DNA from: Planoprotostelium fungivorum
Taxonomy: Eukaryota; Evosea; Variosea; Cavosteliida; Cavosteliaceae
Direction: 5' to 3'
DNA length: 64,000 nt
NCBI GenBank assembly: GCA_003024175.1
Contig: MDYQ01000070.1
Location: forward strand, 1 to 64,000
In this document: positions 58,975 to 64,000 of the stretch, in pieces
How the letters are laid out: every line of letters starts with the position of its first letter
How positions within the stretch are numbered: the first letter of the stretch is position 1
Program-made: the position numbers and the translations under genes
The notes under the pieces: model-generated
Told to the model about the DNA's origin: nothing
What the model saw: only the letters and a program-made list of their open reading frames with translations
Databases searched by the model: none

Positions 58975-61900
58975 ATGCAATTTCGACGAACAGACACAGA
59001 CGGATTCATCATGGCGACGTTTCCAACGTTTTCGATACGAACACCCGCACAGAGTTCTTTAGAAGATGAAGTCATCCGGAGCGTATTTGGGGTTTCGCTT
59101 GAACCATTGGCGGGTGCAGGCATTGTGTTCCTACCCAACTTGTCTTCTCAAATATCAGCTCTATCAAATTTAGCCTCCTCATTTTTCACTCAACCAGCTC
59201 CAATGGGTGAGATCAGATCACCATTCCATCAGTTTTTACGTCTAAATTTCTCACGTTTCTCAGCACAGACACAAAGTCAGAATCCGATGGCCATCGACTT
59301 AGCTTCCATTCTATCCAATCTATCTGGTGTCACTCCCACTCAGAACAACCCAACCTCTAACCCACAGAACGTGAACCCTCCCGCAGCCACCGTCACGGGT
59401 GATACATCTCGTGTACATCGTCCAATCACGAACTGATCATTCACTCAGCTCCCAATCGGGCCAAGGTGGACCGGTCGATGATACAGACCATCATCGAGGA
59501 GAAGGCAAAGATCACCAACTCCACTCCCGTCATCCATCTGATCGAAGCAAGAGCCCGATCGAGTGCTCTGCGTAAGAACGTCACCGCCGAACTCAAACCT
59601 TTTTACGACCAAGTGTGTCTCCCTCCTCAATTTCATCTGATGATCTGCAGTTGATCGACTTCCTCCTCACGAATACCATCACCCTGGGCACCAAGATCAT
59701 CATGCAAGAGATGACTCGACCGCCCCAACCGGAACAGAGCAACGTCGCCGCCCTCTTAGAGTCTGAATCAAAAGACTTTCTCACCTGTCTCATCACATCA
59801 CTGCCCGCCGATCAGAGAGAAAATCACCTACGCTATCTCGTCGCTGCCAGCGGCTATTTCTTGAGAGTCTCTGTCGTGGGTAAGAATGTAATGGACAGAG
59901 CCTACGTGAAGCCACTAAAGAGCATCCACTTCCTCTTCGAGACCTCTCCTCAAGCGTTCGAGTTGTTCGCCAAGAAGCTATTAGTCGAAGAAGTGGCGGT
60001 GAGATCATCATCGTCAACATCATCACGACCATGATCACGGACACGATCATTCAGCTTCCAATCGATTGTTACTCAGATTGATCGATAACAGAAATCGAGC
60101 AGTGCTACTGGAAGAGAAATCGAGACGTACAGTACACTGTCGCCTCTGTTATCCATGACATCCATCATCACTCAGACAGACAACATGGCCTTCCGTTACG
60201 CTTCTCTCGTCAACCGAGAGGATACCACACCACCCAAAACTAGCTCTGAATTTTCGTCTGTACAGGTGGGACCTTTTGTATTTCAAATCTGAGACATCAT
60301 CAGAACATGTTCCGGAGCATCAGTGATGAGCCGATCACTTGTGCCCACACCATCATGAAGCGAGTCTTTCTAGACAAGGAAAGCAAAGAGAACGGGCTCA
60401 GGTGGCTGAGCGCCGTACTTCAATTGAACGACGCGCGCCACAGCGTGTCACTGTCCGACCCTCTCTTCATGGAGACGCAACTCTTCCTCGCATCCGATGG
60501 ATTCATCGCAAACTTGACCATGCTTCTCTTCAAATTTTGCAAGCCTTTCCTTCCCATCTCTGCGGACAAGTTCAAGCTGGTGAACCCTCAGTATTGTGTG
60601 GTGAGAGAGGAGGAGAGGAATGTGAAGATTGATAATGTGACAGGTATCACCGAGATTCGATTGGACGAGGCAACCCAAGTTATGTGATGCGGGAAGGTCT
60701 GCAGAGATGTCGACATCCGTCGAATTCAACTTTATCACCGAGATCTTTTTCATCACGTGAGATGATCATCACATCATCAACCGAGCCACACTCGATCACA
60801 TGACGTCACATGCTAACACGAGACAGTTACTACTGTTTACACGTTGGATTACACACACTCATCGAACGCCTCGGTGAATATGAAAAGGGATTCCAACAGT
60901 GCGTCGACTACTGGAAGGAACGCAAGAGCCTACTCGGAGAGGCATGGAGAGAAGACAAGGACGCAAAGAAGATGGCCGACAGCATGGACCACTTTCTCAG
61001 TATGACCGAAGGCCTCGACACCATCCTGAAGAATCCCGAATTCATCCACTCCGTCCTCCTCTTTGTGAGGTTCTGCTTCGCATTCATGGAGGACCTCACC
61101 CAGAAGCCCAACGCAGAGGTCTACTTCTCTTCCATGCCAGAGTTCATGGTTCGAGACCTCTGTGACCTTCTCTTCTGGATCACGAGGTACAGCACGGACT
61201 CTCTCTTCAAGGAAGCCGATTTCGTGCCCGCCTCTGTAGATTGGGCCATCCAATTGCTCAACGGTGGCAGTCGATACGTCAAATCATCACTCATCCGATC
61301 GAAATTGGCCGGTTACCTTCACGATCTCATGCATCTGAGATCTCATCCCAGCTACGGTGGTCACCTCAAGTTTTCCATATCAGGAAGTCGCCTCATCAAC
61401 ACGTGCACCATCGGTGACGATGATGATGTCATGCGTTGTCCCCTCACCCTTCACCAGGTCTCATCAACATCTACAACGATGTAGACGTCGTAGAAGGATT
61501 GGACGTGGACAAGGAAACCGGCTTCAGCAAGTACGGCACCCGCCTCGGTGTTTCGAAGATATTCAACGACCTTTGGGAGAACCCAATCTTTCTCAAGGAC
61601 TTTCTCTCTCACACCGAAGACCTTCCCTTCCAGAAGATGATTCGCATCTTGCTGCAAGATTCCATGCATCACCTGGATGATTCTCTGGGTAGGCTGATGG
61701 ACATTCGACAATTACAACTGGCCATGGAGGACAAGACAGAGTGGGATTCACAAGACGATACGATGAAGAAGGAGAGGGAGGGATATTACAAGTCACAGCA
61801 GAAGACGGCGAAGGGCTTCATGAGTATGGCCAATTCGTCTCTGGACTTTGTCATCAAGATGGCTCAGACGCCGAGGATCAAGGCTATCTTCTTGAAGCCG

Positions 61901-63846
61901 AACGTATTGCCCGTCTTCTCTGGTTTCCTCAATCACTTCTTCGACGTTCTCGTGAGAATCATCCATTCACACGTTCATCCTTGACTCTCATTTCCTCTTA
62001 TCTTCTGTGTACTCACTGTGGCCACAGTGTGGACCGAAACGATCGAATTTGAAAGTGAAGGAACCGGAGAAATACAACTTTTCACCCAAGGAATTACTGC
62101 GTAAGATCAGCACCATCACCACCACCTTCGTCTCCGAGCCTTCCTTTATCTCCTGCGTCTTATCGGATGGTGACTTCTCTCCCTCCACTCTCTATGAGGC
62201 GAGAACCATTGTGGATCGTCAGGGTCTACTAGTGGGTGAAGCTCTGGAGCAATTTACAAAGTTTGTGGCTTCTGTGCAACCTCCGGATGTGTCTGCACCT
62301 GTGTCTTCTCACACGGAAGATCCATTGAATCAGGTGATTTATTCAGACATATCCAAGTGTTAGTGTGACATCATCGATGGAATAGAATAAGAAATAAGAG
62401 GTAGAATAGAATGAGGAATAGGAGATAGAATAGATCCAAAATATGAGATGAATAGAGATAAAAGATAGAGGAGGAAATAACAGAGACAGATGGAAATATC
62501 AGAACCAGAGGAGGAAGACATCAGTGAACGATACGCAGAGAAGATGAAGGACATGGTGTTTGATAGTTGCAGTATGGCAGATGAAGAGGGAAAGTACAAC
62601 CATCACTACGCCAGCCAGATCCAAGGAGGAACCTCAGCCAACAAATCAAAGATGGAGAGAATTCTCAAAGAGATGACTATGCTATCCGAATCTCTACCAG
62701 GTGAAACATCCACATCATCCATCACATCCAATCACATCACCTCATACATCATACATCACACATCATACATCACATCACATCATACATCACATCACATCAT
62801 ACATCACATCATACATCACACATCACATCATACATCACACATCACATCACATCCAATCACATCACATCACATCACATCATCCATCACATCGATGATCAAC
62901 TGATTGATTCGATCAGTCTCCGTGAGCTCTTCGATCTTTGTGCGAGCAGATGAAGAGAGAGTGGATGCCATGAAGGCCATCATCATTGGTCCAGAGGGTA
63001 CACCATACAGTGGTGGTGTCTTTGAATTCCACATCTTCTTCCCTCCCAACTACCCACACGATCCCCTCCTCATCAACTTGGAAACCACCGGTAATGGTAC
63101 CGTTCGTTTCAATCCCAACTTGGTCAGTCATCTCATCTTATTCCCTTTATCTCATTCGTTTTATCTTATTCTCTTTATCTTATTCATTCTATCTTATTCA
63201 TCTTATCTGATTCATCTTATCTTATTCATCTTATCTTATTCCCTTCATCTTATTCATCTTATCTGATTCATCTTATCTGATTCATCTTATCTGATTCATT
63301 TTATCTGATTCATTTTATCTGATTCCTCTTATCCTATTACGAGTGATGACTGATGGAGTGTAGTACAACGACGGTAAAGTGTGCCTGAGTCTACTGGGAA
63401 CATGGCACGGAGGCAGAGACAGCACCTCCAAGTGGAATCCCGTGTCTTCCAACCTCCACCAAGTCCTCGTCTCCATCCAAGCCCTCATCCTCCTCGACGA
63501 GCCCTACTACAACGAGCCCGCCTACGAGTCCCAGAGGGGAACGAAGGAGGGAGATAAGAGGTCATTCGAATACAACGAGCCATTACGTCTGGCCACCATC
63601 CGCCACGCCATGATCACTCAAGTCCGTTCACCTCCACAGGGATTTGAAGAGGTGAAGAGAAGAGATGAATGGAACTGATGGAGGTAGGTGGTGAGGCATC
63701 ACTTTGACATACAGAGGGGGAGGTTGGTGAGGCAGTGTGAGAAGTGGGTGGGAGAGGCATCGGAGACGTTCAAGCCGAAGATGGAGAAGGCGTTGGAGGA
63801 TCTGAAGAGGGAGCTGTCTAACCTTTCCCTCATGGAAGAAGAATAA
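58975..63846 (+). CDS. UFD2/UBE4 core joined to a BIRC6-type ubiquitin-conjugating (E2) domain
   Basis: Starts MQFRRTDTDGFIMATFPTFS (alternative ATG 59011) with the E4 opening SLEDEVIRSVFGVSLEP. The UFD2 core runs from YVKPLKSIHFLFETS through NGLRWLSAVLQLNDAR, HFLSMTEGLDTILKNPEF, YVKSSLIRSKLAGYLHDLMH, FLSHTEDLPFQKMIRILLQD and RKISTITTTFVSEPSFISC to SVQPPDVSAPVSSHTEDPLN. No U-box follows. Instead GT at 62334 and AG at 62489 join, in phase 0, MEISEPEEEDISERYAEKMK and the BIRC6 lead FDSCSMADEEGKYNHHYASQ, then the E2 fold. The E2 holds IIGPEGTPYSGGVFEF, VRFNPNLYNDGKVCLSLLG with the catalytic Cys, and WNPVSSNLHQVLVSIQALIL. C-terminal helices end ELSNLSLMEEE, TAA 63846. Two adjacent genes remain possible; then the first would be a U-box-less UFD2 ending at 62363. 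Confidence 0.65.
62374..62482 (+). repeat. GAATAGAATAAGA low-complexity tract in the putative E4-E2 junction intron
   Basis: Purine/A-rich units (GAATAG, GAAATAAGAGG, GAGATAAAAG) between the UFD2-core exon and the E2-leader exon. Contains no AATAAA polyadenylation hexamer. Confidence 0.7.
62701..62890 (+). repeat. CATCACATCATACATCACA simple repeat in E2 intron
   Basis: About 180 bp of ACATCACATCAT/ACATCATACATC units between the leader exon and the first UBC exon. Confidence 0.9.
63124..63345 (+). repeat. TTATCTTATTCATC simple repeat in E2 intron
   Basis: About 14 degenerate TCTTATCTTATTCA/TCTTATCTGATTCA units (14-16 bp period) fill the intron immediately before the exon with the catalytic cysteine. 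Confidence 0.9.
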
Positions 63847-63950
63847 AGACAAGTGGTTCGTGTTCTTCACACACGTGACGTTTGAGAGGAAGCTTTCGAC
63901 AAGAATCCAGGAGATTGGGTTTTCTGACAGTTTTCTCCTTGTCATGTTGC

Positions 63951-63958
63951 TATAAATA
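63951..63958 (+). promoter_or_regulatory. TATA box
   Basis: TATAAATA lies 39 bp before the ATG at 63990, a spacing that implies a 5' leader of roughly 10 nt. Confidence 0.55.
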
Positions 63959-63989
63959 GTCTGTTGGGAACGTGTGTTTCAAAAGAACC

Positions 63990-64000
63990 ATGCCGAAAGA
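63990..64000 (+). CDS. Start of a further gene (partial)
   Basis: ATGCCGAAAGA after AAAAGAACC and downstream of a good TATA box gives MPK at the window edge. Too short to identify; short-leader genes beginning MPK are often ribosomal or other abundant proteins, but that is a guess. Confidence 0.35.

Larger units (their letters stand above)
62490..63846 (+). other. BIRC6-like E2 module of the preceding gene
   Basis: Exons at 62490-62700, about 62916-63123 and 63364-63660 plus a last exon from 63689. They carry the leader helix (SKMERILKEMTMLSESLP), the UBC fold with catalytic Cys in GKVCLSLL, and the C-terminal extension FDIQRGRLVRQCEKWVGEAS that is typical of BIRC6/UBE2O-class large E2s. If the junction to the UFD2 core is not used, this is a separate E2 gene starting at ATG 62490. 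Confidence 0.85.

Noticed and set aside
62701-62890. CATCACATCATAC array considered as a CRISPR-like or satellite structure
   Set aside because: No unique spacers and no fixed unit; it is a degenerate simple repeat inside an intron.

Overview
This is a nuclear eukaryotic window from a compact, gene-dense protist genome. Coding regions are split by many short GT-AG introns, mostly about 36-60 nt. The standard genetic code fits, because TAA, TAG and TGA all end recognisable proteins. Gene content points to an amoebozoan. There is a SHK-type TKL kinase with a C-terminal SH2 domain (known from Dictyostelium), a twelve-helix-type adenylyl cyclase, a tensin/PTEN-type phosphatase, a PH-domain pseudokinase and an F-box/repeat protein. 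The assignment to Amoebozoa is inference. No virus-like element, CRISPR array or rRNA gene was recognised, and I could not confirm any tRNA by eye.

Layout. 1-216: end of a PHO80-like cyclin. 382-3865 (-): adenylyl cyclase. 4345-5316 (-): SYP7-like Qc-SNARE. 5584-7217 (-): sorbitol dehydrogenase. 7451-9039 (+): secreted serine carboxypeptidase. 9263-11227 (+): S6K-like AGC kinase. 11357-12556 (-): alpha/beta hydrolase. 13041-13466 (+): histone H2B with two E2F-like sites. 13667-14567 (+): ubiquitin-like membrane protein. 14696-19872 (-): importin-9. 21298-22787 (+): MTHFR-like reductase. 23045-24488 (+): PH-pseudokinase. 24655-25014 (-): small unknown protein whose ATG overlaps that of an MFS transporter (25013-27387, +). 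27920-30586 (+): copper amine oxidase. 30823-31077 (-): zinc-ribbon protein. 31470-33840 (+): tensin/PTEN phosphatase. 34030-36573 (-): DUF4139 protein. 37208-37684 (+): Gln-Gly-Tyr-Pro repeat protein. 37780-38918 (-): RNase III. 39019-40015 (+): CDIN1-type nuclease. 40326-42745 (+): SHK kinase. 43018-46933 (+): LRR-GPS receptor pseudokinase. 47071-48731 (-): F-box/repeat protein. 48925-49156: decayed piece of the receptor kinase. 49338-54064 (+): ATRX-like SNF2 ATPase. 54505-58886 (+): Na+/K+-type P-ATPase. 58975-63846 (+): UFD2 core apparently joined to a BIRC6-type E2. 63990-end: start of a further gene.

The genes do not form one pathway, but several themes recur. The signalling set contains the cyclase, S6K, SHK, a phosphatase and two pseudokinases. 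The ubiquitin-related set contains the TMUB-like protein, the F-box protein and the E4-E2 protein. The nuclear and nucleic-acid set contains H2B, importin-9, the ATRX-like protein, RNase III and CDIN1. In two places adjacent genes diverge from very short shared promoters (25012-25015 and 38919-39018).

The most unusual observations are the UFD2-core/BIRC6-E2 fusion that lacks a U-box, the LRR-GPS-TM-pseudokinase receptor with a nearby decayed copy of its 3' end, the RNase III/CDIN1 divergent pair, and a Ser/Arg-rich insertion in the P-type ATPase. Many longer introns are filled with degenerate CATCAC-type or TTTTATYTCAT-type simple repeats with a strong strand preference.
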